Origin: Roseovarius mucosus DSM 17069
GTDB lineage: Bacteria > Pseudomonadota > Alphaproteobacteria > Rhodobacterales > Rhodobacteraceae
Length of the DNA: 64,000 bases
Direction: 5' to 3'
NCBI RefSeq assembly: GCF_000768555.3
Contig: NZ_KN293980.1
Location: 158,947 to 222,946, forward strand
Shown: piece after piece, positions 34,739 to 44,608 of the stretch
How positions within the stretch are numbered: the first letter of the stretch is position 1
How the letters are laid out: each line of letters starts with the position of its first letter
Notes under the pieces: model-generated
What the model was told of the DNA's origin: nothing
Seen by the model: the letters and a program-made list of their open reading frames with translations, nothing else
The model's database searches: none
Translations under genes and position numbers: made by a program

Positions 34739-36085
34739 TCACACACTTTCGAGATAGGCGTCATATTCGAAGTCGGTCACGTAGCGGGTGAAGCGCTTGA
34801 GTTCCTGCATCTTGCATTCCACCAGCATGGTTTGCAGGCGTCTGGAAAAGATGTCCTGCACGTGTTTGCCGCGGCGAAAGGCCTGAATCGCGGTTGCCCA
34901 GTCGAGCGGCAGATTGTCGAGTTTCTGGTTATAGGCGTCGCCGTCGATGGGCGGGTAGGGGGTGAGCCCCTGTTCGATCCCGATGAGCGCGCCGCCGAGG
35001 ATACTGCCCAGCACGAGGTAAGGGTTGGCGTCGGCGCCCGCGACGCGGTGCTCGATGCGCCGCGCCTTGTGGCTGCCGCCGGGAATGCGGATCGCGGCGG
35101 TGCGGTTTTCATAGCCCCAGGAAATGCCGGTAGGCGCATGGGTGCCGGGCAGGAGGCGGCGATAGGAATTCTGGTGGGGCGCGAAGGTGAGCGTGTTTTC
35201 GTGCATCGTTTCCAGCAGGCCAGCGACGGCATTGAGCAAGAGCGGTGTGCCGCTATCGCCGCCATTGTCGAAGAGGTTGACGCCGTTTTCATCCACCAGG
35301 CTGAAATGCACGTGAAACCCGCTGCCCGAGCGGTCGCCATAAGGCTTGGCCATGAAGGTGGCGGCCATGCCGTGTTTGCGCGCAATGCCGCGCACGAGGC
35401 GTTTGAAAAGGACGGCATCGTCGGCGGCCTGTAGCGGGTCGGCGACATGGACCATGTTGATCTCGAACTGACCCGCGCCGTTTTCCGAAATGGCGGCATC
35501 GGCGGGGATGCCCTGTTCGTGGCAGGCGTCATAGACATCGTTGAGGAATTCGTCGAAATGTTCGAGCTCGTCGAGCGAGAGCGCGCCGTCGGAATCGAGC
35601 CGCTTGCCGGTGACGGGCGAGCACGGCGGGAGCGGCCGCGCCTCGCGCGGGTCGAAGAGATAGAATTCGAGTTCCGTGGCCACGACGGGGGTGAGGCCGC
35701 GCGCCTTGTAGCGCTGCACGATATTTGAGAGCGCATGGCGCGGATCGCCGGGAAAGGGCGTGCCATCTTCGGTGTGCATCCAGAACATCACCAGTGCCGA
35801 AGGCCGGCTGGTCCAGTTCACCATGACGATGGGGCGCCCGGTATGTTCGCAGATCCCGTCCGAGTCGCCGGTCTCGAACACCAGTTCGTTGTTCTCGATG
35901 TCCTCGCCCCAGATGTCGACGCTGAGCACCGAGAGCGGCAGGCGCAGACCGTCATCCATGATCGCCTTGGCCTTTTCGATGGGCAGGCGTTTGCCGCGCA
36001 TCGCGCCGTTGAGATCGCAAACGCAGGCAAAGACGGATTCGATCTCGGGCCGGTCCTGGAGCCATTGGCGGATATTGGTGGTCAT
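34739..36085 (-). CDS. glutamine synthetase family protein (gamma-glutamylamine ligase-like)
   Basis: The ATG at 36085 gives 448 residues beginning MTTNIRQWLQDRPEIESV. It has the glutamine synthetase catalytic domain: ATELEFYLFDP for the metal-binding glutamates, AISENGAGQFEINM, GSGFHVHFSL (catalytic histidine), NSYRRLLPGTHAP and the arginine segment NRTAAIRIPGG. The N-terminus lacks the class I GlnA pattern and fits the PuuA/GlnT-type group that couples glutamate to amines. Next to an amino acid decarboxylase, a role in gamma-glutamylation of a polyamine is plausible. It is not the main nitrogen-assimilating GlnA. Confidence 0.8.
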   Translation of the reverse strand: MTTNIRQWLQDRPEIESVFACVCDLNGAMRGKRLPIEKAKAIMDDGLRLPLSVLSVDIWGEDIENNELVFETGDSDGICEHTGRPIVMVNWTSRPSALVMFWMHTEDGTPFPGDPRHALSNIVQRYKARGLTPVVATELEFYLFDPREARPLPPCSPVTGKRLDSDGALSLDELEHFDEFLNDVYDACHEQGIPADAAISENGAGQFEINMVHVADPLQAADDAVLFKRLVRGIARKHGMAATFMAKPYGDRSGSGFHVHFSLVDENGVNLFDNGGDSGTPLLLNAVAGLLETMHENTLTFAPHQNSYRRLLPGTHAPTGISWGYENRTAAIRIPGGSHKARRIEHRVAGADANPYLVLGSILGGALIGIEQGLTPYPPIDGDAYNQKLDNLPLDWATAIQAFRRGKHVQDIFSRRLQTMLVECKMQELKRFTRYVTDFEYDAYLESV

Positions 36086-36280
36086 TTTGGGTCTCTTTCT
36101 GCCTGTCTGGGCGGGGCCGGGCCGCCGCCCTCTGGCCTCACCTTGTCGCGTCGTCGCGGGGCTGGGTAGTGAAATATGCGTCACAAGCGAAAATGGTGGC
36201 GGATTGCGCCGTTTGCGCCCTCTTTTCCCCGGCGGGCGGATGGTCTACTCCTCGGCCCTGATCCCGGCGAAAGGCCAAGC

Positions 36281-37819
36281 ATGAAACCCGTCCGCCTGCT
36301 CTCTGGCATTCTCACCGTTGGCGGCTGGACCTTGCTCAGCCGTCTTTTGGGGTTTGTGCGCGATGTGCTGATCGCCAGCTATATCGGCCCCGGCGCGGTG
36401 ATGGATGCCTTTGTCGCGGCGTTTCGCCTGCCCAACATGTTTCGCCGCTTCTTTGCCGAAGGGGCATTCAACGCGGCCTTTGTGCCGATGTTTTCCAAGC
36501 GGCTGGAGGCGGGCGATAACCCCTTGGGCTTTGCCGCGCTGGCCTGTTCGGGGCTGAGCCTTGTCCTGTTGGTGTTGACGGGGCTCTGCATGGTGTTCAT
36601 GCCCGCGCTGGTCTGGGCCACGGCGGAGGGGTTTGTGGGCGATGCGCGGTTCGACCTGACGGTCGATTTCGGGCGGATCGTGTTCCCCTATATCTTTTTC
36701 ATCTCGCTGGCGGCGTTGTTTTCCGGGATGCTCAATGCGGCGGGGCATTTCGCGGCGGCGGCTGCGGCACCGGTGCTGCTGAACGTGCTGCTGATCGGCA
36801 CGATGAGTTTTGCGGCGGTCACGGGCGGGGCGGTGGCACAGGCGCTGGTCTGGACCATTCCGGTGGCCGGTGTCGCGCAACTGGCGCTCGTGTGGCATGC
36901 GTCGCGGCGCGCAGGGTTGCACCTGCCGATGGTGCGGCCCCGCTGGACGCCGGAGATGGCGCAACTGGTGCGCATCGCGGTGCCGGCGGCCTTGGCTGGC
37001 GGGGTGGTGCAGATCAACCTTGTGGTCGGGCAATTGGTCGCCTCGAACACCGAAAAGGCTGTGAGTTGGCTCTATTCTGCGGATCGTTTGTATCAACTGC
37101 CCTTGGGTGTTGTGGGGATCGCGGTGGGCATCGTGCTCTTGCCGGATCTGTCACGGCGGCTGAAGGCGCAGGATGATGTGGGCGCGCGTATGGCGTTGTC
37201 GCGCGCGGGTGAGATCGCACTGGCGCTGACCATTCCCTGTGCCGTGGCGTTGATCGTGATCCCCGTCCAGCTTGTGTCGGTGCTGTTCGAGCGCGGGGCG
37301 TTCGGGGCGGATGACAGTGCGGCGACAGCGCTTGCGGTGGCGATCTACGGATTGGGCCTGCCGGCCTTCGTGTTGCAAAAGATCCTGCAACCGGTGTTTT
37401 TTGCGCGAGAAGATACGCGCAGCCCGTTCCGCTATGCGGTTTGGGCGATGGTGGTCAATGCGGTTCTGGCGGTGGGGTTGGCGATGGTCATCGGCTGGAT
37501 TGCGGCGGCGATTGCCGCGACAATCGCGGCGTGGATCATGGTGGTGCAACTTGCCGCCGGGGCGCGGCAGTTTGGCGAGGTGGCGCGGTTTGACGCTCAA
37601 TTCCGGCGTCGGTTGTGGCGGATCTGTCTCGCCTCGGTGCTGATGGGGGCCGTGCTCTGGGGGGCGGGGGCGGTGATGGGGCCGCTTTTCGGCATGGGCG
37701 GCGTGCGGTGGCTTGCGCTGTTGGTGCTGATCGCGGTGGGCACGCTTGCCTATGCCCTCTTTGGGCAAGGGTTGGGGGCGTTTCGGATGCAGGAAATCCG
37801 GAGCAGGTTGAGGCGGTAG
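36281..37819 (+). CDS. murJ: lipid II flippase MurJ
   Basis: The ATG at 36281 gives a 512-residue protein with about 14 hydrophobic helices. The N-terminal segment GGWTLLSRLLGFVRDVLIA and the FRLPNMFRRFFAEGAFNAAF stretch, with its key arginines, are typical of MurJ/MviN, which flips lipid II across the inner membrane for peptidoglycan synthesis. The PLGVVGIAVGIVLLPDLSRR segment also matches. A repeat element (37834-37999) separates it from the convergent rhomboid-like gene. Confidence 0.96.
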   Translation: MKPVRLLSGILTVGGWTLLSRLLGFVRDVLIASYIGPGAVMDAFVAAFRLPNMFRRFFAEGAFNAAFVPMFSKRLEAGDNPLGFAALACSGLSLVLLVLTGLCMVFMPALVWATAEGFVGDARFDLTVDFGRIVFPYIFFISLAALFSGMLNAAGHFAAAAAAPVLLNVLLIGTMSFAAVTGGAVAQALVWTIPVAGVAQLALVWHASRRAGLHLPMVRPRWTPEMAQLVRIAVPAALAGGVVQINLVVGQLVASNTEKAVSWLYSADRLYQLPLGVVGIAVGIVLLPDLSRRLKAQDDVGARMALSRAGEIALALTIPCAVALIVIPVQLVSVLFERGAFGADDSAATALAVAIYGLGLPAFVLQKILQPVFFAREDTRSPFRYAVWAMVVNAVLAVGLAMVIGWIAAAIAATIAAWIMVVQLAAGARQFGEVARFDAQFRRRLWRICLASVLMGAVLWGAGAVMGPLFGMGGVRWLALLVLIAVGTLAYALFGQGLGAFRMQEIRSRLRR

Positions 37820-37833
37820 GGGGTCGTCTTCAC

Positions 37834-37999
37834 GCGCGGAATCAAGGTGCCGCAGGCACCGCCGCGCGGATCGCTGGGCCGTCCCGCGGCCTAGCGATTT
37901 TGAGAAGGCGCGTCTCGCTGGGAGATTATACGGACTTGGCAGGCATAAAGTGGCAGTCACGCCTGTTGTTTCGCTAGTCCCCGGCCCAGCAATCCGCGC
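37834..37999. repeat. structured intergenic element, repeat family 2 copy 1
   Basis: About 166 bases form a folded element repeated at 46981-47135. A 5' hairpin has outer stem GCGCGG/CCGCGC and inner stem GGTGCC-GCA-GGCACC (37846-37860). Then ATCGCTGGGCCG (37870-37881) can pair either with CGGCCTAGCGAT just downstream or, as the end of an 18-base arm GCGCGGATCGCTGGGCCG, with CGGCCCAGCAATCCGCGC at 37982-37999. Shared internal words are ATAAAGTGGCAG and CGCTAGTCCCCGGCCCAGC. It lies between convergent genes. No coding frame is apparent. Confidence 0.8.
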
Positions 38000-38013
38000 G
38001 GGCGCTTGCCCCT

Positions 38014-38700
38014 TCAGTCGTGGCGCAGTTTGGAACGCAGGCGCGACCAGCCGCCGGGGCTGAGCACGAAAGAGGCGAGAAAGCCCGTGGCAAAGCCGCT
38101 GACATCGGCGATCCAGGTGGCATTGCCGCCAAACAAAAGCCCAAACACCAGTTGCAGCCCCATCAGCACCCCGATGAGCGTGAAGGCGCGGGTCTGATTG
38201 CTGCCCAGCTGCCCCAGCCTGAGCCACATGATATAGGTAAAGCCGCCAATCAGGCCGTAAACGCCGGGAAAGGCCCCGATGAGCCACGTCCCGCCGGGGG
38301 CCACGAGGCCAAAGATCGCCGCGCCCGCAACCGTGCTGACCAGAAACAGAACCAGAACCGCCCAGTGGCGAAAGACATCCGAGACGAATTTGCCCATGGC
38401 CAGAAGCAGCACGCCCGCAAAAAGCGCGTGGGTGAAGCTGCCGTGGACAAAGGCGTAGCTGAGCAGGCGGCGCAGGTGCTCGACCGGATAGGTGCCGTGT
38501 TCCAGCATCCAGCGCAGGATTTCCCCGTTGAACCCGTAATCCTGAATCGCCGCCGACCGCCAGCCCACCGCATCGGGACCGCCAATGAACCCACGCGCGC
38601 CAAGGGTAAAGGCGGCCTCGATCCCGATCAGCACCAGAAAGAGGGCAATGAGGAAGGGCGGCAGGGGGTTGACGGGGGCGGGTGGTCTCTGCTCGGACAT
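38014..38700 (-). CDS. rhomboid-family membrane protein, catalytic residues missing
   Basis: The ATG at 38700 gives 228 residues with six hydrophobic helices. The rhomboid fold is shown by [20 protein letters not shown] (like HASFTHLLFN in active enzymes) and by the glycine-rich helix after it. However the active-site segment reads [12 protein letters not shown] and has no serine where GxSGxxY is expected, and the last helix reads ADVSGFATG where AHxxG with the catalytic histidine is expected. It is therefore probably a pseudoprotease that binds or chaperones membrane proteins. It lies divergent from trpS. Confidence 0.82.
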   Translation of the reverse strand: MSEQRPPAPVNPLPPFLIALFLVLIGIEAAFTLGARGFIGGPDAVGWRSAAIQDYGFNGEILRWMLEHGTYPVEHLRRLLSYAFVHGSFTHALFAGVLLLAMGKFVSDVFRHWAVLVLFLVSTVAGAAIFGLVAPGGTWLIGAFPGVYGLIGGFTYIMWLRLGQLGSNQTRAFTLIGVLMGLQLVFGLLFGGNATWIADVSGFATGFLASFVLSPGGWSRLRSKLRHD

Positions 38701-38774
38701 GGCACCTCTCCTTGACGGGGCTTTGGCGCATGGGTAAGCGAGGCGGGCAGAGAAATCCACCACGGAGTTGTGCC

Positions 38775-39803
38775 ATGACCGAGGCGGCCTTTATCCCCCG
38801 CGTGTTTTCGGGAATCCAGCCTTCGGGCAACTTGCACCTGGGCAATTACCTGGGCGCGTTGAAGCGGTTTGCCGAAGCGCAGAACAAGGGAATCCAGACG
38901 CTCTATTGCATGGTGGACCTGCATGCGATCACGGTCTGGCAGGACCCGGCCGATCTGGCCCGTGCCACGCGGGAGCTGGCGGCGGGGTTCATCGCCTCTG
39001 GCCTCGATCCGGCGCGGTCGATCCTGTTCAACCAGAGCCAGGTGGCGGAGCACACGCAGATGGCGTGGGTGTTCAACTGCGTGGCGCGGATGGGCTGGAT
39101 GCAGCGGATGACGCAATTCAAGGACAAGGCGGGCAAGAATGCGCAGAACGCGTCGCTGGGTCTCTTCGCCTATCCGGCGCTGATGGCGGCGGATATCCTG
39201 ACCTATCACGCGACGCATGTGCCGGTGGGCGAGGACCAAAAGCAGCATCTGGAATTGACGCGCGACATTGCGATCAAGTTCAACCACGATTACGGCGTGG
39301 AGTTCTTCCCGATCCCCGAACCGGTGATCGAGGGGGCGGCAACGCGGGTGATGTCGCTGCGCGATGGTTCCAGCAAGATGTCGAAATCCGATCCGTCGGA
39401 CATGAGCCGTATCAACCTGACCGATGATGCCGAGACCATCGCCAAGAAGATCCGCAAGGCCAAGACCGACCCCGAGCCGCTGCCTTCGGAGGTTGCCGGG
39501 CTGGAAGGGCGGCCCGAGGCACGCAATCTGGTAAATATCTATGCGGCGCTGGCCGATATGTCGGTGGATCAGGTGATGGCGGAGGTGGGCGGCAGGCCGT
39601 TTTCCGAGTTCAAGCCGATGCTGGCCGATCTGGCGGTGGATCGCATCGCCCCGATTTCGACCGAAATGGCGCGGCTGATGCAGGATCTGTCCGAGATTGA
39701 CCGAATTCTGGCGGATGGTGCGGCGCGGGCGCGCGCCATTGCCGCGCCGATCCTGCGCCAGACTTACGAGATCATGGGCATGGTGGGCGCGCGCGAGGTG
39801 TAA
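38775..39803 (+). CDS. trpS: tryptophan-tRNA ligase
   Basis: From ATG 38775 the protein has 342 residues, normal for bacterial TrpRS, a cytoplasmic class I synthetase. The HIGH-like motif is in [12 protein letters not shown] near residue 16, and the KMSKS loop is [11 protein letters not shown] near residue 200. [17 protein letters not shown] is the conserved tryptophan/ATP pocket stretch. The gene stands alone, flanked by a divergent rhomboid-like gene and a convergent GST gene 56 bases away. Confidence 0.97.
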   Translation: MTEAAFIPRVFSGIQPSGNLHLGNYLGALKRFAEAQNKGIQTLYCMVDLHAITVWQDPADLARATRELAAGFIASGLDPARSILFNQSQVAEHTQMAWVFNCVARMGWMQRMTQFKDKAGKNAQNASLGLFAYPALMAADILTYHATHVPVGEDQKQHLELTRDIAIKFNHDYGVEFFPIPEPVIEGAATRVMSLRDGSSKMSKSDPSDMSRINLTDDAETIAKKIRKAKTDPEPLPSEVAGLEGRPEARNLVNIYAALADMSVDQVMAEVGGRPFSEFKPMLADLAVDRIAPISTEMARLMQDLSEIDRILADGAARARAIAAPILRQTYEIMGMVGAREV

Positions 39804-39859
39804 CGGGGCTGGTTGCCCGCAATCGCCATTTCCGCTCGCGCGCTCGGCTGCAAATCCCC

Positions 39860-40495
39860 TCAGCCCAGATCGGGCTCGGTCTTGGCGAAGGTGTCATGCG
39901 CCTTCATCGCCTCCCACCAGTCGGCCACGCCGGGGGTGGAGAGCACCTGATCGGCATCGGGTGTGAGCGAGACATAGAACATGATCGGCGCAAGGAAGTA
40001 ATCCGCCAGCGTGGGGCTGTCCCCGGCCAGCCATTTGGCACCGTTGCGATTTTCCATGAGCAGCGTCAGCAGGGTTGCCGATGCGTCGATCGCCGCCTTG
40101 CGCGCGTCTTCGTTCTGTCCGCCGATCAGGTCGGGAAAGAGGTGATAGCCCGCAACCCCGACAAGCGCCCCATAGCCGTAGCTGTCGATGAGGCCGATGG
40201 CCTCGTTCATGCGGGCGCGGCCCTTGGCATCGGCGGGAGAGAGCGCAGGCTCTGGCGCAATGTCCTCGAGATAGCGGCAGATGGCGTCGGTCTCGCGGAT
40301 GCGCAGCCCGTCGATGTCGAGCACCGGCACCTTGCCGAAGGGATGGCGGGCCAGATGCTCGGGCGTGCGGGTCTCGCCCGCCAGTACATTCACGGGCACC
40401 TGATCATAGGCGATGCCCTTGTCGGCCAGCACCATGCGCACGGTGCGCACATAGGTCGAGGCATCAAAGCCGTATAGCACGGGTTTTTCAGTCAT
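39860..40495 (-). CDS. glutathione S-transferase family protein
   Basis: The 211-residue protein has an N-terminal thioredoxin-like domain (YGFDASTYVRTVRMVLADKG, FGKVPVLDIDGLRIRETDAI with the cis-proline and ET/SD-type glutathione contact) and an all-helical C-terminal domain (about 90-205). These show a cytosolic GST, perhaps maleylacetoacetate isomerase-like or zeta-like. The substrate is unknown. It is separated from trpS by a 56-base convergent gap with no obvious hairpin. Confidence 0.88.
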   Translation of the reverse strand: MTEKPVLYGFDASTYVRTVRMVLADKGIAYDQVPVNVLAGETRTPEHLARHPFGKVPVLDIDGLRIRETDAICRYLEDIAPEPALSPADAKGRARMNEAIGLIDSYGYGALVGVAGYHLFPDLIGGQNEDARKAAIDASATLLTLLMENRNGAKWLAGDSPTLADYFLAPIMFYVSLTPDADQVLSTPGVADWWEAMKAHDTFAKTEPDLG

Positions 40496-40629
40496 GTTCG
40501 GGTCTCTCTGTTGGCGTTGTCCTGTGGCTCACACTGGGTGAGCCACGGGAAAAGTCAAATGATCTGTTGCGGTCTTGACGCCTCTGGCGTCTCGCCGCAC
40601 TCTGCCCGTGACCCTAGCTGAAAGTCCTG

Positions 40630-41115
40630 ATGATGACGCCGGAAGAGATTGCGAAACTGCCCTATCGCCGCTGTGTAGGGGTGATGCTGGTCAATGCGGA
40701 GGGCCATGTTTTTGTCGGCCAGCGGATCGACAATGAGGTCCCCGCCTGGCAGATGCCGCAGGGCGGGATCGACAAGGGCGAGAGCGTGACCGAGGCCGCG
40801 CTGCGCGAGCTCTGGGAGGAAACCGGCGTGACCTCTGACAAGGTGCGCGTCGAGGCCCAAACGCCAGGCTGGCTGACCTATGATCTGCCGCATGACATCG
40901 TCCCGCGCATCTGGAAGGGGCGGTATCGGGGGCAAGAGCAGAAGTGGGTTCTGATGCGGTTTCTGGGCCGCGACGGGGATGTGAACATCGCCACCGAACA
41001 CCCGGAATTCTCGGAATGGCGCTGGTTGCCGCCCCATGACCTCGAGGCCAATATTGTCCCCTTCAAACGGGCGGTTTATTCGCGCGTGCTGGATGAATTC
41101 GGGGCCTTGCTGTGA
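40630..41115 (+). CDS. rppH: RNA pyrophosphohydrolase (Nudix)
   Basis: The 161-residue protein begins [20 protein letters not shown] and contains the Nudix box GX5EX7REUXEEXGU between residues 46 and 68 (GGIDKGESV...ELWEETGV), preceded by WQMPQ. Both features are typical of RppH, which removes pyrophosphate from 5' triphosphorylated mRNA and starts decay (or of diadenosine polyphosphate hydrolase activity). [17 protein letters not shown] matches the family. The TGA overlaps the GTG of the next gene. Confidence 0.94.
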   Translation: MMTPEEIAKLPYRRCVGVMLVNAEGHVFVGQRIDNEVPAWQMPQGGIDKGESVTEAALRELWEETGVTSDKVRVEAQTPGWLTYDLPHDIVPRIWKGRYRGQEQKWVLMRFLGRDGDVNIATEHPEFSEWRWLPPHDLEANIVPFKRAVYSRVLDEFGALL

Positions 41116-41597
41116 TCCGGGCGGCGGTTCTGGCGCTGGGATGTGCGCTTGGAGGACCGGCCCTGGCCTTGAGTTGCCTGCCACCGGATGTGGCCGAGAC
41201 CTATCGGCGCGCGGCCGAGGCGGAGGAGACCTATATCGTGGCGCAGGGGCGGCTGACGTTTGATCCGGCGCGTCTGCCCAGCACCGATATGATCCCGCAG
41301 CAAAAGCCCGCGCATACGCTGATCCCGGCGCGGCTGACGGGGCAGGCGCTGACAAAGAGCGGCTTCGATCAGGCGTTCGACCGCGCCATCACACTCGACG
41401 TGCAATGTTTTGGCCCGTGGTGCGCCTCGGCGGTGCCGGGGACGGAGTATCTGGGATTTCTGGAGCGGCGGGACGGCGGCTATGTGCTGACGGTGGACCC
41501 CTGCGGCGGTATGGGCCATCCCGATCCGACACCTGCCATGCTGGACAAGGCGCTGGAGTGTTTGCAAGGGGGGTCTTGCATGCGCACGCGCCGCTGA
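41112..41597 (+). CDS. hypothetical exported protein, cysteine-containing
   Basis: GTG at 41112 overlaps the rppH stop, so translation is likely coupled. The 161-residue product has a short signal peptide (about 1-20, [16 protein letters not shown]) and a mature part with six cysteines ([30 protein letters not shown]), suggesting disulfides in the periplasm. The frame contains [10 protein letters not shown], which could be a small beta domain. I recognise no family. It ends 27 bases before the SOS box of dnaE2. Confidence 0.7.
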   Translation: MIRAAVLALGCALGGPALALSCLPPDVAETYRRAAEAEETYIVAQGRLTFDPARLPSTDMIPQQKPAHTLIPARLTGQALTKSGFDQAFDRAITLDVQCFGPWCASAVPGTEYLGFLERRDGGYVLTVDPCGGMGHPDPTPAMLDKALECLQGGSCMRTRR

Positions 41598-41624
41598 GCG
41601 CGCGCAAGCGCGGGGTGGAAATAG

Positions 41625-41639
41625 GAACAAAAAGTGAAC
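41625..41639 (+). promoter_or_regulatory. SOS (LexA) box upstream of dnaE2
   Basis: GAAC-AAAAAGT-GAAC is a perfect match to the alphaproteobacterial LexA site GAAC-N7-GAAC (equivalent to GTTC-N7-GTTC). It ends 31 bases before the dnaE2 ATG, in core promoter range. LexA repression and DNA-damage induction follow by analogy. Confidence 0.85.
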
Positions 41640-41670
41640 ATACTGGGCGGGTCTGGGAATCAGTGCTGCC

Positions 41671-44542
41671 ATGCCCTTTGCCGAGCTTTCTGCCACGTCG
41701 AATTTCACCTTTCTCACCGGGGCGTCGCATCCCGAGGAATATATCCGCCATGCCGCGGCGCTGGGCCTCTCGGGCGTGGCGATTGCCGATATGAATTCGG
41801 TGGCGGGGATCGTGCGCGCCCATGCGGCGGCGCGCGAGATTGCCCGCGAGGTGGCGGCGCGGCAGGCGCTGGAGGCGCGGCAGGGGCCCATCGGGCCGCC
41901 TGCGCCCCGTCCTTCACCGCCCGATTGGGCCAATTGCCCGCGTCTTATTCCCGCCGCGCGGCTGGTGCTGCGCGAAGGGATCGAGATCACCGCCCTGCCG
42001 ATGGATCGTGGCGGCTGGGCCAGCCTTTGCCGTCTGATCAGCCTGGGGCGGCAGCGGGCGGTCAAGGGGACCTGTGATCTGGGGCTGGCGGATGTATTGG
42101 CGGGGGCGGCGGGGCTCTCTCTCTTGCTGCATCCCGGCCCCGGGCGCGCGTGGCAGGCGCAGGCGAGGCAATTGGCGCAACGCTGGGGGGGCTCTGTCGC
42201 GCTCTTGCTCAGCCCGCGCTATGACGGGCGTGATCCGGCACGGTTCGCGCGGCTGGCGGGGCAGGCGGCGCGGCTGGGCCTGCCGACGGTGGCGGCGGCG
42301 GCACCGATCCTGCATCGCGGTTATCGCCGCCGTCTGGCCGATGTGCTGAGCGCGATCCGGCTGGGGGTGACGGTGGACCGGCTGGGGCGTCATGCGCTGC
42401 GCAATGCCGAACAGCGCCTGCGGTCAGAGGAGGAGATGCGCCGTCTTTTCGCGGGGTATGAAGGGGCGATTGACCGCGCGGCGGCGCTGGCCGCGCGGCT
42501 GAGATTTTCGCTGGAAGAGCTGCGGTATGAATACCCCAGCGAGGTTGCCGAGAACGATACCCCTACCCAGAGGCTGCGGCGTCTGGCCGAGGCGGGGCTG
42601 GACTGGCGCTATCCGGGCGGTGCGCCCGCGCGGGTGCGTGGCATGATGGAGCATGAATTAGCGTTGATCGCCAAGCTGCGCTACGAGCCCTATTTCCTGA
42701 CCGTGCATGACGTGGTGGATTTTGCCCGGTCGCGCGGGATCCTGTGTCAGGGGCGCGGATCGGCGGCCAATTCGGTGGTGTGCTACTGTCTTGGTGTCAC
42801 CTCTGTCAGCCCCGAGATCGGCACGATGGTGTTCGAACGCTTTGTCTCCGAGGCGCGCGACGAGCCGCCCGATATTGATGTGGATTTTGAGCATGAGCGC
42901 CGCGAAGAGGTGATCCAGTGGATCTATGAGCGCTATGGGCGGCATCGCGCCGGGCTCTGCGCCACGGTGATCCATTACCGCACCAAGCGCGCCATCCGCG
43001 AGGTGGGCCGCGCCATGGGGCTCTCAGAGGATTTGCTGGGGGCGATGGCCTCGCAAATCTGGGGGCATGGCGGCGAGGGGGGCGCTGGAGCCGGCGCGTC
43101 TGGCCGAGATCGGGCTTGATCCGCGCGATCCGCGTCTGGCGCGGACGCTGGCGCTGATCCGCGAGATCATCGGTTTTCCCCGGCATCTGAGTCAGCATGT
43201 CGGCGGGTTCGTCATCACCGAGGGGCGGCTGGATGAATTGGTGCCCATCGAGAATGCCAGCATGGAGGGACGCACGGTCATTTGCTGGGACAAGGATGAC
43301 ATCGACACGCTGGGGATTCTCAAGGTCGATGTGCTGGCGCTGGGGATGCTGACCTGTATCCGCAAGGCCTTTGACCTCTTGGTGCAGCATCGCGGGCAGG
43401 GCTATAGCCTGGCCACGCTGCCGCCCGAGGATGCCCAAGTCTATGAGATGCTGAGCCGTGCCGACAGTCTGGGTGTCTTTCAGGTCGAGAGCCGGGCGCA
43501 GATGAACTTTCTGCCGCGCATGCGCCCGCGCTGCTTTTACGATCTGGTGATTCAGGTGGCGATCATTCGCCCCGGTCCCATTCAGGGCGATATGGTGCAT
43601 CCCTTCATCCGCCGTCGGAATGGCGAAGAGGCGGTGAGTTTCCCGTCTGATGAACTGGGGCGGGTGCTGGGCAAGACGCTGGGCGTGCCGCTCTTTCAGG
43701 AACAGGCGATGCAGATTGCCATCATCGGCGCGGGGTTCACGCCCGAAGAGGCGGACCGTTTGCGCCGGTCGCTGGCCACGTTCAAGAAACATGGCAATGT
43801 CTCTGAGTTTCGCGCGCGGTTTCTGCGCGGGATGCAGGCCAACGGGTATGACAATGATTTCGCCGAGCGCTGTTTTTCCCAGATCGAGGGCTTTGGCAGC
43901 TATGGCTTTCCCGAGAGCCATGCCGCCAGTTTCGCGCATCTGGTCTATGCGAGCGCCTGGCTCAAATGCCATCACCCGGCGATCTTTGCCTGTGCGCTGC
44001 TGAATTCCCAGCCGATGGGGTTCTATGCCCCGGCGCAGATCGTGCGCGATGCGCGCGAGCATGGCGTCACCGTGCGCCCGGTCTGCATCAACGCCTCGTA
44101 TTGGGACAATACCATCGAGCCGGACAGCCGAGGGCGGCTGGCGCTGCGTCTGGGGTTTCGCCAGATCAAGGGCGTGGCGCAGGACGAGGCCGACTGGATC
44201 GCGGCGGCGCGGGGCAATGGCTATGTGGGCCCCGAGGATGTCTGGCGGCGGGCGGGGGTGACGCCTGCGGCGCTGGCCCGTCTGGCCGAGGCGGATGTGT
44301 TTGCCGCGCTTGGTCTTACGCGGCGCGACGCACTCTGGCAGGCGCGGGCAATCGGGGGTGAGCAGCCCTTGCCATTATTCGCGCGGGATATTGACGGCGA
44401 GGGGATTGTCGAGCCTGCCGCGCATCTGCCCGCGATGACGCTGGGCGAGGAGGTGGTCGAGGATTATACTGCCCTGCGCCTCAGCCTGCGGGCGCATCCC
44501 TTGGCGCTCTTGCGTCACATCCTGACACCACCGGGGGTGTGA
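41671..44542 (+). pseudogene. dnaE2: error-prone DNA polymerase DnaE2 (ImuC), 1-nt frameshift in a G6 run
   Basis: Two frames join into one DnaE2 of about 957 residues. The first part has the PHP domain ([18 protein letters not shown]), [17 protein letters not shown] and the metal-binding [15 protein letters not shown]. It loses frame after WGHGGEG; the other frame resumes at [14 protein letters not shown] and runs through [20 protein letters not shown] and a C-terminal OB region. The junction is a G6 run at 43077-43082, and removing one G restores GEGALEP. DnaE2 does translesion synthesis with ImuA/ImuB, neither of which is in the window. The SOS box implies DNA-damage control. Sequencing error is a serious alternative to true inactivation. 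Confidence 0.88.
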
Positions 44543-44555
44543 GGTTTCTTTATGG

Positions 44556-44594
44556 TGCAAATACTCCGGGGAGCGCGAGGAGCTGGCCCCTCGC
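44556..44594. terminator. convergent-junction hairpin, repeat family 1 copy C (diverged)
   Basis: AAATACTCCGGGG leads into the hairpin GCGAGG-AGCTGGCC-CCTCGC (44575-44594). The lead resembles AAATACCTCGGGG of copies A and B, and it again lies between convergent genes (dnaE2 and the peroxiredoxin). The stem sequence differs entirely from the other copies. Confidence 0.5.
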
Positions 44595-44608
44595 ACCCCT
44601 GGTCCGGT

